From Bacteroidaceae bacterium (GTDB lineage Bacteria > Bacteroidota > Bacteroidia > Bacteroidales > Bacteroidaceae): 64,000 bases of DNA. Below the pieces are notes generated by a model. That model saw only the letters and a program-made list of their open reading frames with translations, made no database searches and had not been told where the DNA came from. Below are positions 7,354 to 16,545 of this stretch, piece after piece (position 1 is the first letter of the stretch; each line of letters opens with the position of its first letter). The translations under genes were made by a program, and so were the position numbers. The stretch is taken from the NCBI GenBank assembly GCA_017617235.1, contig JAFZWQ010000014.1, positions 1-64,000 on the forward strand, given 5' to 3'.

Positions 7354-9546
7354 CTAAGAGAAGAAGATGGTGAGGCCAGCCATAACAATGCTGACCATCG
7401 ACATCAGTTTGATGAGAATGTTCAGACTGGGACCACTGGTGTCCTTGAACGGGTCGCCCACGGTATCGCCTACGATGGTTGCCTTATGGGCAAACGAACC
7501 CTTGCCACCGAAGTTCCCTTCCTCTACCATTTTCTTGGCATTGTCCCAAGCACCACCAGCATTGGCCATGAAGACAGCCAACGTGAAGCCACCGGCCAGT
7601 CCGCCTACCAGCAGGCCCAACACACCGGCAACACCCAAAACGCAACCTACTACAATGGGAATGGCAATAGCCAAAAGGGAGGGGAATATCATTTCGTGCT
7701 GAGCCGCACGAGTGGAAATCTCCACACAACGACCATAGTCGGGTGTAGCCTTGCCTTCCAGTATGCCCTTGATTTCACGGAACTGCCGGCGCACCTCCTC
7801 CACCATTTTCTGAGCCGCACGGCCAACGGCCTCCATCGTCAGTCCACAGAACAGGAATGCCGCCATGGCACCAATGAAAGCACCAACCAGCACGCGAGGA
7901 TTCATCAGGTTCACCTGGAAGTAGTTCATGAAATCGGGAATGGTGGCTTGGGCTGCATTAATGGCTTCGCCCTTCAGGTTCGTAAGTGTCATTCCGGCCC
8001 GTTCCATCGCAATTTTCACCTCTTCTATATACGAAGCCAGCAGGGCCAAAGCGGTGAGAGCTGCCGAACCAATGGCAAAGCCCTTGCCCGTAGCAGCAGT
8101 AGTATTACCCAGTGCGTCGAGGGCATCCGTACGATGACGAACTTCCTCGCCCAATTCACTCATCTCGGCATTACCTCCTGCATTGTCGGCAATGGGACCA
8201 TAGGCATCGGTAGCCAAAGTGATACCCAGAGTGGAAAGCATGCCCACAGCCGCGATTCCAATTCCATACAATCCATGAGAAAGTGCTTCGGCCGACATAT
8301 CAGCCCTGAAACCATTTGCACACAGATAGCTAAGCATGATAGCCACACCAACAGTGATAACAGGAATACAGGTCGAAATCATACCCGTGCCAATACCCTT
8401 GATGATAACAGTGGCCGAGCCCGTAAGACCCGCCTCCGAGATTTTCTGGGTGGGTTTATAGGAGTGCGATGTATAGTACTCTGTAGCTTGTCCGATGATG
8501 ACACCTGCAGCCAAGCCTGTGATGACGGAAAACGAAAGGCCCATCCAATTTTCGATACCCAAGAAATATAGAATACCAAAAGTGGCAGCAGCAATGAATA
8601 CCGCAGACACGTTAGTTCCTAAGGCCAACGAGCGCAGCAAATCACGCATAGTGGCTCCCTCTTTGGTACGTACAAAGAAGATGCCCAAAATGCTCAGGAA
8701 CACACCAACAGCCGCAATAAGCATAGGGGCTATAACGGCACGCAGTTGCATACCTTCGACCGATGAACCGGCAAAAGCCACAGCACCAAGGGCCGCTGTA
8801 GAAAGGATACTGCCACAATAGCTTTCGTACAGGTCGGCACCCATACCAGCCACATCGCCCACGTTATCGCCCACATTATCGGCAATCGTTGCAGGATTGC
8901 GTGGATCGTCCTCAGGAATATCGGCTTCCACTTTTCCTACAATGTCAGCACCCACATCTGCTGCCTTCGTATAGATACCACCACCCACACGGGCAAACAG
9001 GGCTTGCGTGGAAGCGCCCATACCAAAGGTAAGCATGGTAGTGGTAATGGAAATAAGGCCATTGGGATCGAAACGGTTCAAGATAAGGAACCACAAAGCT
9101 ATGTCAAGCAGACCCAGACCTACAACCGTAAGTCCCATGACAGCACCTGAACGGAAGGCAATCTTCAGTCCGCCGTCCAAACTCTTTCGCGCAGCATTGG
9201 CTGTACGAGCCGAGGCATAGGTAGCCGTCTTCATGCCGAAGAAACCAGCTAATCCGGAGAACAAACCACCCGTAAGGAAAGCAAATGGAACCCACGAGTT
9301 CTGTACATGCAGTCCATAGGCCATAAAAGCAAAGAGCAATGCCAACACGACAAAGACGATGGCCACAACCTTGTACTGCTGAGCCAAATAGGCCATAGCG
9401 CCACGACGAACGTGTCCGGCAATCTCACGCATACGAGGCGTACCTTCGTCCGCGCTCATCATTGAGCGGAAGAAAACAAACGCCATACCGAGTGCCACTA
9501 CCGAAGCTATAGGCACCAACCAAAAAGCAAAAGGAATACTGTTCAT
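7354..9546 (-). CDS. hppA: Membrane-bound pyrophosphatase (ion-pumping)
   Basis: This 730-residue integral membrane enzyme hydrolyses cytoplasmic pyrophosphate and pumps H+ or Na+ outward. The pyrophosphate-binding segment is plain (DVGADIVGKVEADIPEDD near 197-214, then IADNVGDNVGDVAGMGADL), as is the second acidic site around DAYGPIADNAGGNAEM. The GNTTAATGKGF motif (about 480-490) carries Ala where K+-independent enzymes have Lys, which predicts a K+-dependent enzyme. Bacteroides homologues are known as Na+ or dual Na+/H+ pumps; which ion is used here cannot be read reliably by eye. The gene stands alone, with its own promoter at 9585-9615. Confidence 0.96.
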   Translation of the reverse strand: MNSIPFAFWLVPIASVVALGMAFVFFRSMMSADEGTPRMREIAGHVRRGAMAYLAQQYKVVAIVFVVLALLFAFMAYGLHVQNSWVPFAFLTGGLFSGLAGFFGMKTATYASARTANAARKSLDGGLKIAFRSGAVMGLTVVGLGLLDIALWFLILNRFDPNGLISITTTMLTFGMGASTQALFARVGGGIYTKAADVGADIVGKVEADIPEDDPRNPATIADNVGDNVGDVAGMGADLYESYCGSILSTAALGAVAFAGSSVEGMQLRAVIAPMLIAAVGVFLSILGIFFVRTKEGATMRDLLRSLALGTNVSAVFIAAATFGILYFLGIENWMGLSFSVITGLAAGVIIGQATEYYTSHSYKPTQKISEAGLTGSATVIIKGIGTGMISTCIPVITVGVAIMLSYLCANGFRADMSAEALSHGLYGIGIAAVGMLSTLGITLATDAYGPIADNAGGNAEMSELGEEVRHRTDALDALGNTTAATGKGFAIGSAALTALALLASYIEEVKIAMERAGMTLTNLKGEAINAAQATIPDFMNYFQVNLMNPRVLVGAFIGAMAAFLFCGLTMEAVGRAAQKMVEEVRRQFREIKGILEGKATPDYGRCVEISTRAAQHEMIFPSLLAIAIPIVVGCVLGVAGVLGLLVGGLAGGFTLAVFMANAGGAWDNAKKMVEEGNFGGKGSFAHKATIVGDTVGDPFKDTSGPSLNILIKLMSMVSIVMAGLTIFFS

Positions 9547-9584
9547 GGTATTTAAATATTAAGTTAAAGTCGCTTTATATGGAG

Positions 9585-9615
9585 CAAAACTATACATTTT
9601 TTCTCGTCTATGCAA
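9585..9615 (-). promoter_or_regulatory. Promoter of the pyrophosphatase gene
   Basis: On the minus strand TAGTTTTG (9592 to 9585) is preceded 20 nt upstream by TTG (9615-9613), matching the Bacteroidetes consensus. The start codon is about 40 nt downstream. Confidence 0.6.
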
Positions 9616-9649
9616 GGAATAAGACGGAAAATATCAGATTTAGGAGGAA

Positions 9650-10309
9650 CTACGTGCTGGTGATGATACGGAAACTTCGAAGCAGACAATGACTTTTGGT
9701 TGTTCGAAAACCGAACCAACCACGCCGCAGGGGTTGCGGGTCTGCATATTCGAAAAGCAGTTCGCCATTCATATAATAACACGTATGGGTAAAATCGGCC
9801 ATTATACGAATACGATACCAATGGTTGGGTTGCAACAAGTGGCATGAATCCGTATATTCTTGAAGCAAAGGCGGTTGGGGCCGGCCATTATATCTACGGA
9901 AGCGTGTTGTTGTATTCCAATTGCCGCCATAGCCCACATAGTAAAGCTGTAACGACGACGCATTGCGAAATATGCCATTCCGTTCTTTCAGGCGAGGGAA
10001 AATACTGCCGTCTGGTTCGTTGGGATCTGTTGCTAACCAGAAACAATTGAGGTCGGAAAGCCGATCTGTGCTATCTTGCAAAACGACCATCGCTTCGTAT
10101 TCGATAGTAAAAGGAACAGACATCGGCTGAACACGCCAAAGAGTCAGTCCAGCCGATGTCCACATTTCTATTGAATCGCCAACAAACACAAGATGCGTAT
10201 CGGCATTTTCAGTCTCCACTTCCCATTCGTTGGTCTTTTGTGCAGACAGTGATGCCGACAGAATACAGGTCAGCAAAGAACAAAGAACAACACGCACAGG
10301 AGTGGTCAC
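9650..10309 (-). CDS. Secreted DUF6250-like protein
   Basis: The 219-residue protein has a signal peptide ending SLSAQ and a single beta-rich domain. Features such as SDLNCFWLATDPNEPDG, YYVGYGGNWNTTTRFRRYNG and WYRIRIMADFTHTCYYMNG resemble the DUF6250 jelly-roll domain found in Bacteroidetes polysaccharide loci. No catalytic residues can be named; a carbohydrate-binding or lyase-associated role is possible. It follows the GH43 gene with a 4-nt overlap (ATGA), so the two are co-expressed and probably act on the same glycan. Confidence 0.65.
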   Translation of the reverse strand: MTTPVRVVLCSLLTCILSASLSAQKTNEWEVETENADTHLVFVGDSIEMWTSAGLTLWRVQPMSVPFTIEYEAMVVLQDSTDRLSDLNCFWLATDPNEPDGSIFPRLKERNGIFRNASSLQLYYVGYGGNWNTTTRFRRYNGRPQPPLLQEYTDSCHLLQPNHWYRIRIMADFTHTCYYMNGELLFEYADPQPLRRGWFGFRTTKSHCLLRSFRIITST

Positions 10310-11358
10310 TTCACCTTCTTTATAGGGGCTACACCTTCATGTGTGGGTTTTACACGACGAAGGGTGCCATCTGGATTGAACTCCATACGATCGATACAGA
10401 CCTGTCGATGGAAACCAGGACCATTAGGTTGAGGCAATAGGTAGTTCTTGTTAATACGATGATAAACGATATACCATTCATCGCGTCCAGGAATCTGCAA
10501 CACGCTGTTATGTGCCGGCCCGTAGATTTCTTTTTCAGGATCCTGTATGAGGACTATCGGTTCCTTGGCCACTTCGATGGGTCCCAGTGGTGATTTCGAT
10601 GTGCCGTAAGCAACATGATAATTGGGAGACCCCGTATCGTCTACACTCCATAGGAAATAGTAAAGTCCTTTGCGATAGAACACATAGGCCCCCTCGCGAA
10701 ATGCATAGTCCTGCAAGGAACCACCTTGGGGCGTGAGCAAAGTCGTTGTGCCAGGCTTCAGCGACACCATATCATCGTTCAATTCCGCCCCTGCCATGAA
10801 TCCATTACCCCAATAGAGATATGTTTTACCCGATTGAGGGTCAGTGAAAACATCGACATCAATAGCTTGTCCGCCTCGTGCTTGTTCAGGACGGTCGGCA
10901 TCGGTAACAATGGGCTGTCCGTGGTCGACGAACGGTCCGGTAGGGCTGTTGCTGACAGCCACACCTATCGACTTTCGGTTCCGTTCGCGGTCGTGTCCAC
11001 TATAATAGAAATAATACTTATACGAACCATCTGACTGCTTCTTTTCTTCGATACATGGAGCCCATGCATTTCCTGTAGCCCATGCAACCTGGTTCGTACC
11101 CAAATCGAGCATGATACCTTCGTGCTGCCAATTGGTCAGGTCCTTGCTGCTGAATACTGTAAAATAGTATCCCCCCCAACCAGGAGCTCCATCGGTGGTC
11201 GAATAGATGTAAAAACGACCCGTCTGGTGACTGTACATTACCTCGGGATCGGCATGAAATTCCGGCAAAATAGGATTTCCACTTGACTGTTTTTTCTTGT
11301 CTTTTGCCTGTGCGCCTGCAACCACCAGCAGCAGCGCCAATAAAATCACTCTTCTCAT
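10306..11358 (-). CDS. Secreted glycoside hydrolase family 43
   Basis: The 350-residue protein has a short signal peptide (LLALLLVVAGAQA) and a single five-bladed propeller domain of GH43. The general base is expected in EFHADPEVMY near residue 35, and further conserved segments are AIDVDVFTDPQSGKTYLYWG and FREGAYVFYRKGLYYFLWS, whose Glu is the likely general acid. The family contains arabinofuranosidases, xylosidases and galactosidases, and the substrate cannot be assigned by eye. It sits 3 bp after aroB and overlaps the DUF6250 gene, so all three may be read from the aroB promoter. Confidence 0.88.
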   Translation of the reverse strand: MRRVILLALLLVVAGAQAKDKKKQSSGNPILPEFHADPEVMYSHQTGRFYIYSTTDGAPGWGGYYFTVFSSKDLTNWQHEGIMLDLGTNQVAWATGNAWAPCIEEKKQSDGSYKYYFYYSGHDRERNRKSIGVAVSNSPTGPFVDHGQPIVTDADRPEQARGGQAIDVDVFTDPQSGKTYLYWGNGFMAGAELNDDMVSLKPGTTTLLTPQGGSLQDYAFREGAYVFYRKGLYYFLWSVDDTGSPNYHVAYGTSKSPLGPIEVAKEPIVLIQDPEKEIYGPAHNSVLQIPGRDEWYIVYHRINKNYLLPQPNGPGFHRQVCIDRMEFNPDGTLRRVKPTHEGVAPIKKVK

Positions 11359-11361
11359 ATC

Positions 11362-12414
11362 TTAGTTTTCTCTGTAAAAGTCTAACATATCCATAATTTC
11401 GTCGCGGTTTGCAGTTTGGTTGATACGAATGTCGCCCACCTCGCCCAACAAAGTAAAGTTCACCTCGCCTGCCGTGTTTTTCTTGTCGTGGGTCATCAAT
11501 TCGAAAAGACGGTCGCATTGCTTGCAGGAGAAGGCAAATGTGCCATAGTTTTCCTTGACAAACTGCAGGGTTTGCCACAACTTATCCTTTGGAAAACCGA
11601 TACGCTTTGCACTCAAATACAATTCGCAAACCAATCCCCATGCTACTGCATATCCGTGCAGGACAGTCCGATTCTCAGCCATTGCCAACGACTCGAAAGC
11701 ATGCCCTACGGTATGTCCCAGGTTCAATGCTTTACGGATGCCATGTTCCAAGGGATCTTCCTCGACAATCCGCTCCTTGATGGCTACGCTCTTGGCAACC
11801 AGTTTCTGCAATACGTCATAATCCACCTGCTGCAGATCGAACCGCATCAGTTCGGCCCAATTCTCGACATTACTAATGAGCCCGTGCTTCAGCATTTCTG
11901 CATAACCTGAAGCCAGATTCCCATAGTCGAGGGTGCGTAGGAATTCCGTATCTAAGATGACCGAACGGGCACAATTGAATACACCCACTTCGTTCTTCAA
12001 TCCTCCGAAATTAATACCCGTTTTGCCACCTACTGAGGCATCCACCATCGACAGCAACGTGGTAGGAACATTGATGTAGGCGATGCCGCGTTTAAATGTC
12101 GATGCCGCAAAACCGCCCAAGTCGGTCACCATACCGCCACCCAAGTTCACAAGGAGGGAATGCCGCGTTGCTCCGCCTTGTTGCAGTTCACTCCAAACGT
12201 GTGCCAGCGATTCCAGTGTCTTGTTTTCATCCGTAGCACCGATAGTTATCATCTTTGCTCCCTGCAAACAGGGCATTTCAGCCACAAGTGGCCAGCACAA
12301 TTGCAACGTGGTCTCGTCTGTCAATACAAAAAGCCTGTCGTATGGTACCTTACCAACAGCTACTGACAGACTTTGCTCCAGGTCCTCGCTTAAAATTACT
12401 TCTTGCTTTTCCAT
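11362..12414 (-). CDS. aroB: 3-dehydroquinate synthase
   Basis: This 350-residue enzyme cyclises DAHP to 3-dehydroquinate, the second step of the shikimate pathway. The NAD-binding segment VNLGGGMVTDLGGF, the following NVPTTLLSMVDASVGGKTGIN and the metal-ligand region LGHTVGHAFES are intact, and the length is normal. A promoter at 12433-12463 lies just upstream. Two carbohydrate genes follow closely on the same strand. Confidence 0.96.
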   Translation of the reverse strand: MEKQEVILSEDLEQSLSVAVGKVPYDRLFVLTDETTLQLCWPLVAEMPCLQGAKMITIGATDENKTLESLAHVWSELQQGGATRHSLLVNLGGGMVTDLGGFAASTFKRGIAYINVPTTLLSMVDASVGGKTGINFGGLKNEVGVFNCARSVILDTEFLRTLDYGNLASGYAEMLKHGLISNVENWAELMRFDLQQVDYDVLQKLVAKSVAIKERIVEEDPLEHGIRKALNLGHTVGHAFESLAMAENRTVLHGYAVAWGLVCELYLSAKRIGFPKDKLWQTLQFVKENYGTFAFSCKQCDRLFELMTHDKKNTAGEVNFTLLGEVGDIRINQTANRDEIMDMLDFYREN

Positions 12415-12432
12415 GCGATAACTTTATCCATG

Positions 12433-12463
12433 CAAACTTACTGTTTTTTTCCGACACTGACAA
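12433..12463 (-). promoter_or_regulatory. Promoter of aroB
   Basis: On the minus strand TAAGTTTG (12440 to 12433) is preceded 20 nt upstream by TTG (12463-12461). It sits 18 nt before the aroB start codon. Confidence 0.65.
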
Positions 12464-12504
12464 TCTTTTATGTTATTTTTCCGTAAAAAAAGTCCTGAAG
12501 GTAA

Positions 12505-12533
12505 TTGGGTTACGTTCTTTTTGTGTAACTTTG
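12505..12533 (+). promoter_or_regulatory. Promoter of the FKBP cluster
   Basis: TTG at 12505-12507 and TAACTTTG at 12526-12533 are 18 nt apart. Transcription from here begins after an upstream in-frame ATG-less stretch and supports the ATG at 12575 as the start of the first FKBP gene. The region also diverges from the aroB promoter. Confidence 0.7.
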
Positions 12534-12574
12534 CACTCCGAAAATCGAATTATATTATAATAATATTTCATATT

Positions 12575-13159
12575 ATGGACAAAATCAGTTACGCATTGGG
12601 CCTTGGCATTGGCCAACAGCTCAAGAGCATGAACATTACAAATTTCAATATTGAAGACTTTGCAAAGAGCATTGCCGATGTCATGAATGGTGAGACCACG
12701 CAAATGACAGCCCGTGAGGCTCAGGAAATGCTGAACGAATATTTTGCAACGAAAGCTGCCGAGGATGCAAAGAAAGCCATCGCCGAAGGTGCAGCCTTCT
12801 TGGAGAACAATGGTAAGCGCGAGGGTGTAGTAACCACAAAGAGCGGTTTGCAGTACGAAGTGCTTACTGAAGGTACAGGTCGCAGCCCCAAAGCCACAGA
12901 CAAGGTACGTTGCCACTATGAAGGTCGTCTCATCAGCGGTGATGTTTTCGATAGTTCCTACAAGCGCAACCAACCTGCCGACTTTGGTCTAAATCAGGTT
13001 ATTCCCGGATGGACCGAGGGTGTGCAGTTGATGAAGGAAGGTGCCAAATTCCGTTTCTACATTCCCTATTTGCTAGGCTACGGCGAACAGGGCGCTGGAA
13101 GCAGTATTCCTCCCTACTCAACGCTCATCTTTGATGTTGAACTCATCAAAGTGCTCTAA
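12575..13159 (+). CDS. FKBP-type peptidyl-prolyl isomerase, no signal peptide
   Basis: With the ATG at 12575, placed just downstream of the promoter, the protein has 194 residues. It has an FKBP N-terminal dimerisation domain (MDKISYALGLGIGQQL onward) and a C-terminal FKBP domain with VRCHYEGRLISGDVFDSSY, VIPGWTEGVQLM and YGEQGAGSSIPPYSTLIF. It catalyses cis/trans isomerisation of proline bonds. No signal peptide is visible, so it should be cytoplasmic, unlike the two paralogues behind it. Frame continues upstream to 12470, but that part precedes the promoter and looks non-coding. Confidence 0.92.
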   Translation: MDKISYALGLGIGQQLKSMNITNFNIEDFAKSIADVMNGETTQMTAREAQEMLNEYFATKAAEDAKKAIAEGAAFLENNGKREGVVTTKSGLQYEVLTEGTGRSPKATDKVRCHYEGRLISGDVFDSSYKRNQPADFGLNQVIPGWTEGVQLMKEGAKFRFYIPYLLGYGEQGAGSSIPPYSTLIFDVELIKVL

Positions 13160-13209
13160 CCCTAGAATTTCAAGAACCTAAATAAAAACTTATAAATTCA
13201 AAAAAGACA

Positions 13210-14079
13210 ATGAAAAAACTTAGTTTTGTATTTGCAGCAGTAATTGCTGCCGTGATTGCATCTTGTGGCAACGGTACTCCCAAGGCTGACCTCAAGAACG
13301 ATGTTGACACACTGAGCTACGCCATCGGTATGGCACAGACTCAAGGTCTGAGAGAATATTTGACTCGCATCGGTGTGGACAGCGCCTATATGGACGAATT
13401 CGTGAAGGGTTTGAATGCTGGTGCCAACGCAGGCGACGACAAGAAGAAAACCGCTTATTATGCTGGTATCCAGATTGGTCAGCAGATCAGTCAGCAGATG
13501 TTGAAGGGCATCAACTACGAACTCTTTGGTGAGGACAGCACCCAGACCATCAGCCTGAAGAACTTTATGGCAGGTTTCGTAAGCGGTACTCTGGAAGAGG
13601 GTGGTTTGATGACTGTCGAAGAGGCTCAGGCTACAGCTCGTACCAAGCAGATGGAAATCAAGAAGGCCCAGATGGAAAAGGTCTATGGCCCCTGGAAGAA
13701 GGAAAACGAGGCTTTCCTGGCTAAGATTGCCAAGAAAGAAGGCATCAACAAGCTGGAGAACGGTGTTTACTACGAGGTTATCGAAGAAGGTAAGGGCGAT
13801 GTACCTGCCGACACCAGCCGCGTAAAGGTACACTACGAGGGTAAGCTCATCAACGATACAGTATTCGATAGCTCTTACAAGCGTAACGAACCCACCACAT
13901 TCCGTTGCAACCAGGTTATTCCCGGTTGGACCAACGCTCTGACACACATGCCTGTAGGTTCTAAGTGGAAGGTTTACATTCCTCAGGATCAGGCTTACGG
14001 TGACCGCGAGGCCGGTGCCACCATCAAGCCCTTCTCTACACTGGTATTCACCATCGAGTTGCTGAGCATTGAAAAGTAA
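13210..14079 (+). CDS. FKBP-type peptidyl-prolyl isomerase lipoprotein
   Basis: The 289-residue protein begins with a lipoprotein signal, AAVIASC, so it is anchored on the periplasmic side. An FKBP N-terminal helical domain (TLSYAIGMAQTQGLREYL) is followed by a charged linker helix and an FKBP domain (VKVHYEGKLINDTVFDSSYK, VIPGWTNALTHM, FSTLVFTIELLSIEK). It is likely a chaperone and isomerase for exported proteins. It lies 50 bp after the cytoplasmic FKBP and 4 bp before a third paralogue. Confidence 0.93.
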   Translation: MKKLSFVFAAVIAAVIASCGNGTPKADLKNDVDTLSYAIGMAQTQGLREYLTRIGVDSAYMDEFVKGLNAGANAGDDKKKTAYYAGIQIGQQISQQMLKGINYELFGEDSTQTISLKNFMAGFVSGTLEEGGLMTVEEAQATARTKQMEIKKAQMEKVYGPWKKENEAFLAKIAKKEGINKLENGVYYEVIEEGKGDVPADTSRVKVHYEGKLINDTVFDSSYKRNEPTTFRCNQVIPGWTNALTHMPVGSKWKVYIPQDQAYGDREAGATIKPFSTLVFTIELLSIEK

Positions 14080-14083
14080 AGAC

Positions 14084-14983
14084 ATGAAACAGTTGAAGTA
14101 TATTCTCTTCGCAGCCGCCGTTATGTGCACACTTAGCGTAACGGCTGGCTCGAAGAAAAAGACGAAGAAGGAACCTGTAGTGGTTGAAAAGGTGGACACC
14201 ATCAGTGCTCGCGATTTCAGCTACCTCATTGGCAAAGCCAATACTATGGGTTTGAAGCAGTATCTGGTGCAACGTATGGGTATTGATACCGCCTTCATTG
14301 CCGATTTTATTCAGGGATTTGATGCTGCCAATATGACCGAGGCCGACCGTCGCATGAAGGCTCGTCTGGCAGGTCTGGAAATCCGCGAGCAGGTGGAAAA
14401 ACAGATTATTCCCCAGATGGAGAAACAAATCGACGACTCCCTGAAGATTCTGGTTCCCGACCTTTTCCTTGCAGGCTTCCGCGCTGGTATTTCTGGCGAA
14501 TACGACATTATACCCATCTCGATGGACAGCACACAAAATGTTGTACGCAAGCAGATGGACTATTACCACAATGCCCGTTTGGAGCGTAAATATGGCGCCA
14601 ACCGCAAAGCTGGTGAGGACTTCCTGAAGGAGAATGCCAAGAAGAAGGATGTAGTAACCACCGCCAGCGGTCTGCAATACAAGGTTCTTGTAAAGGGCGA
14701 GGGCGAGATTCCCACTGCCACACAGCGTGTGAAGGTGAACTACGAGGGTCACCTCATCGATGGTACAGAGTTCGACAGTTCCTATAAGCGTAACGAGCCC
14801 GCAACCTTTGGTTGCAACCAGGTTATCAAAGGATGGACCGAAGCACTGACCATGATGCCTGTAGGCTCGAAATGGGAGCTCTACATCCCTCAGGAACTGG
14901 CCTATGGTGACCGTGAAAGTGGACAGATTCCTCCCTTCTCGACACTTATCTTCACCGTAGAACTGCTCAGTATTGAGAAATAA
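14084..14983 (+). CDS. Exported FKBP-type peptidyl-prolyl isomerase, third paralogue
   Basis: The ATG at 14084 (MKQLKYILFAAAVMC) gives a clean signal peptide and 299 residues; an upstream ATG at 14069 overlaps the previous gene and is less likely. The FKBP domain has VKVNYEGHLIDGTEFDSSYK, VIKGWTEALTMM and ESGQIPPFSTLIFTVELLS. It closely resembles the preceding lipoprotein, especially at the C terminus, which points to tandem duplication. The lysine-rich mature N terminus (GSKKKTKKEP) and lack of a lipobox Cys suggest a soluble periplasmic form. Confidence 0.9.
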   Translation: MKQLKYILFAAAVMCTLSVTAGSKKKTKKEPVVVEKVDTISARDFSYLIGKANTMGLKQYLVQRMGIDTAFIADFIQGFDAANMTEADRRMKARLAGLEIREQVEKQIIPQMEKQIDDSLKILVPDLFLAGFRAGISGEYDIIPISMDSTQNVVRKQMDYYHNARLERKYGANRKAGEDFLKENAKKKDVVTTASGLQYKVLVKGEGEIPTATQRVKVNYEGHLIDGTEFDSSYKRNEPATFGCNQVIKGWTEALTMMPVGSKWELYIPQELAYGDRESGQIPPFSTLIFTVELLSIEK

Positions 14984-16529
14984 ACAACTTATAACAACCC
15001 TGTTGGGCTTTATTGTAGCCCTATCCACTTATGCGCAGGTTGATGAGACGCACGTTCGCCTCACCAACCTGCCTCATGTTTATATCAACACGTTCACTGG
15101 AAACAGCATCACAAGCAAGACCAACTATGTACTGGCACGCATGTGGTATGTCGATGAACAAGACAGTGTGGCTTTCTACGATTCTCTGGAAATCCGTGGT
15201 CGTGGAAATTCCACTTGGGGACTGGCCAAGAAACCATATAAAATCAAGTTCCAAGAGAAAGAGAAATTCTTAGGCAAAGGCTATGCTAAAGCCAAGAAAT
15301 GGACTCTGTTGGCCAATCATGGCGACAAGACACTTATCCGCAATGCCCTTACTCGTCAGCTAGGCGAATGGCTGGGACTGAAATTCAATCCTGCAGCCAA
15401 GTTCATAGACCTAACTCTCAACAACGAATACGTAGGGAACTATCAGATTTCGGACCAAATCGATGTACGTCCCCATCGCGTCAACGTGACAGAGCAGGAT
15501 GACGTAATCACCGAAGAAAGCAATATCACGGGAGGTTATCTGTTAGAAGCCGATGGCTTCAAAGATTTCCAAAACGGGAAAACGGGATTCTATACGCCTG
15601 TCAAGGCCGTACCCATCCGTATCCACTACCCCGAAGACGACAATATTATATCTGCACAATACAAGCAAATCCGGAACTATACCTACGACCTTGAACAAAG
15701 GCTTTTTGGTAAAGACTTCAAAGATGCGACGGAAGGCTATCGTCCGCTGGTGGACAGCGTATCACTGGCAAACTGGTATCTGGCTACAGAAATAAGCGGA
15801 AACATCGATGGCTTCTTCTCTACCTTTTTCTATAAAGACCGCGACGACGACCGGTTCTTTTGGGGTCCCTTGTGGGACTACGATATCGCCTACGGCAATG
15901 ACAGTCGCAAAGGCAGCACCTCGCGTCAGTTGATGCGCGACGTGGGCTACGGCATATTGCGCGATTGGATTGTCCGCATGTGGGAAGACCCTTGGTTCAC
16001 CACCCTCATTGCGCGCCGATTCAACAAAGCCGTCAACAACAATCTAGAGAACTACATGCAGGAGCAAATCGACAGTTTGGTCAGTCTACTGTCCGAATCG
16101 CAACAGCTCAATTATAAACGATGGGGTATCGATCAGCGTACGCTACGCGAACGGGTACTCCATTCCACCTACAATGAGTATATCAATGATTTGCGCGACT
16201 ATGTGACCAAACATATCGCCTATATAAACGAGGTTCTTTCTCCATATGTTCCGGACGAATCCGATGAACCCGTCGATGCCATAGAATCCCCCCAACCTGC
16301 AGAAACAGATTATGCTTTGGCATATAATCTCTCTGGCGACTATCTCCATTTCGGAGCAGAAGACCCTGCGGCACTGACCTTTATGGCGCACCTCTACGAT
16401 GGGGCAGGACGTCTGGTCCGTACATTCCGTGCCAGCGAGGGATGCAGTCTTCAAAGACTTCCCCGCGGTCTTTATACTGTGTCATGGACCATACAAGGAA
16501 GACAGCGTAGTGTGAAGTTTATTAAGTAA
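14973..16529 (+). CDS. Secreted CotH-family protein
   Basis: The 518-residue protein has a signal peptide ending STYA before Gln. Its body matches the CotH kinase fold (LEIRGRGNSTWGLAKKPYKI, LLANHGDKTLIRNALTRQLG, FFWGPLWDYDIAYGND). CotH proteins phosphorylate spore-coat proteins in Bacillus; in Bacteroidetes the target is unknown. No ATG is suitably placed: the frame starts at TTG 14973, overlapping the FKBP stop by 11 nt, so translation is probably coupled. The C terminus (LQRLPRGLYTVSWTIQG and a basic end) resembles a type IX sorting tail. The start codon is the uncertain part. Confidence 0.85.
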   Translation: MRNKQLITTLLGFIVALSTYAQVDETHVRLTNLPHVYINTFTGNSITSKTNYVLARMWYVDEQDSVAFYDSLEIRGRGNSTWGLAKKPYKIKFQEKEKFLGKGYAKAKKWTLLANHGDKTLIRNALTRQLGEWLGLKFNPAAKFIDLTLNNEYVGNYQISDQIDVRPHRVNVTEQDDVITEESNITGGYLLEADGFKDFQNGKTGFYTPVKAVPIRIHYPEDDNIISAQYKQIRNYTYDLEQRLFGKDFKDATEGYRPLVDSVSLANWYLATEISGNIDGFFSTFFYKDRDDDRFFWGPLWDYDIAYGNDSRKGSTSRQLMRDVGYGILRDWIVRMWEDPWFTTLIARRFNKAVNNNLENYMQEQIDSLVSLLSESQQLNYKRWGIDQRTLRERVLHSTYNEYINDLRDYVTKHIAYINEVLSPYVPDESDEPVDAIESPQPAETDYALAYNLSGDYLHFGAEDPAALTFMAHLYDGAGRLVRTFRASEGCSLQRLPRGLYTVSWTIQGRQRSVKFIK

Positions 16530-16545
16530 TTCAACATATATATCC

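Noticed and set aside
7486..8571. Plus-strand ORF of 361 codons opposite the pyrophosphatase gene
   Set aside because: It is antisense to a highly conserved gene and has Ser/His/Gln-rich low-information sequence.
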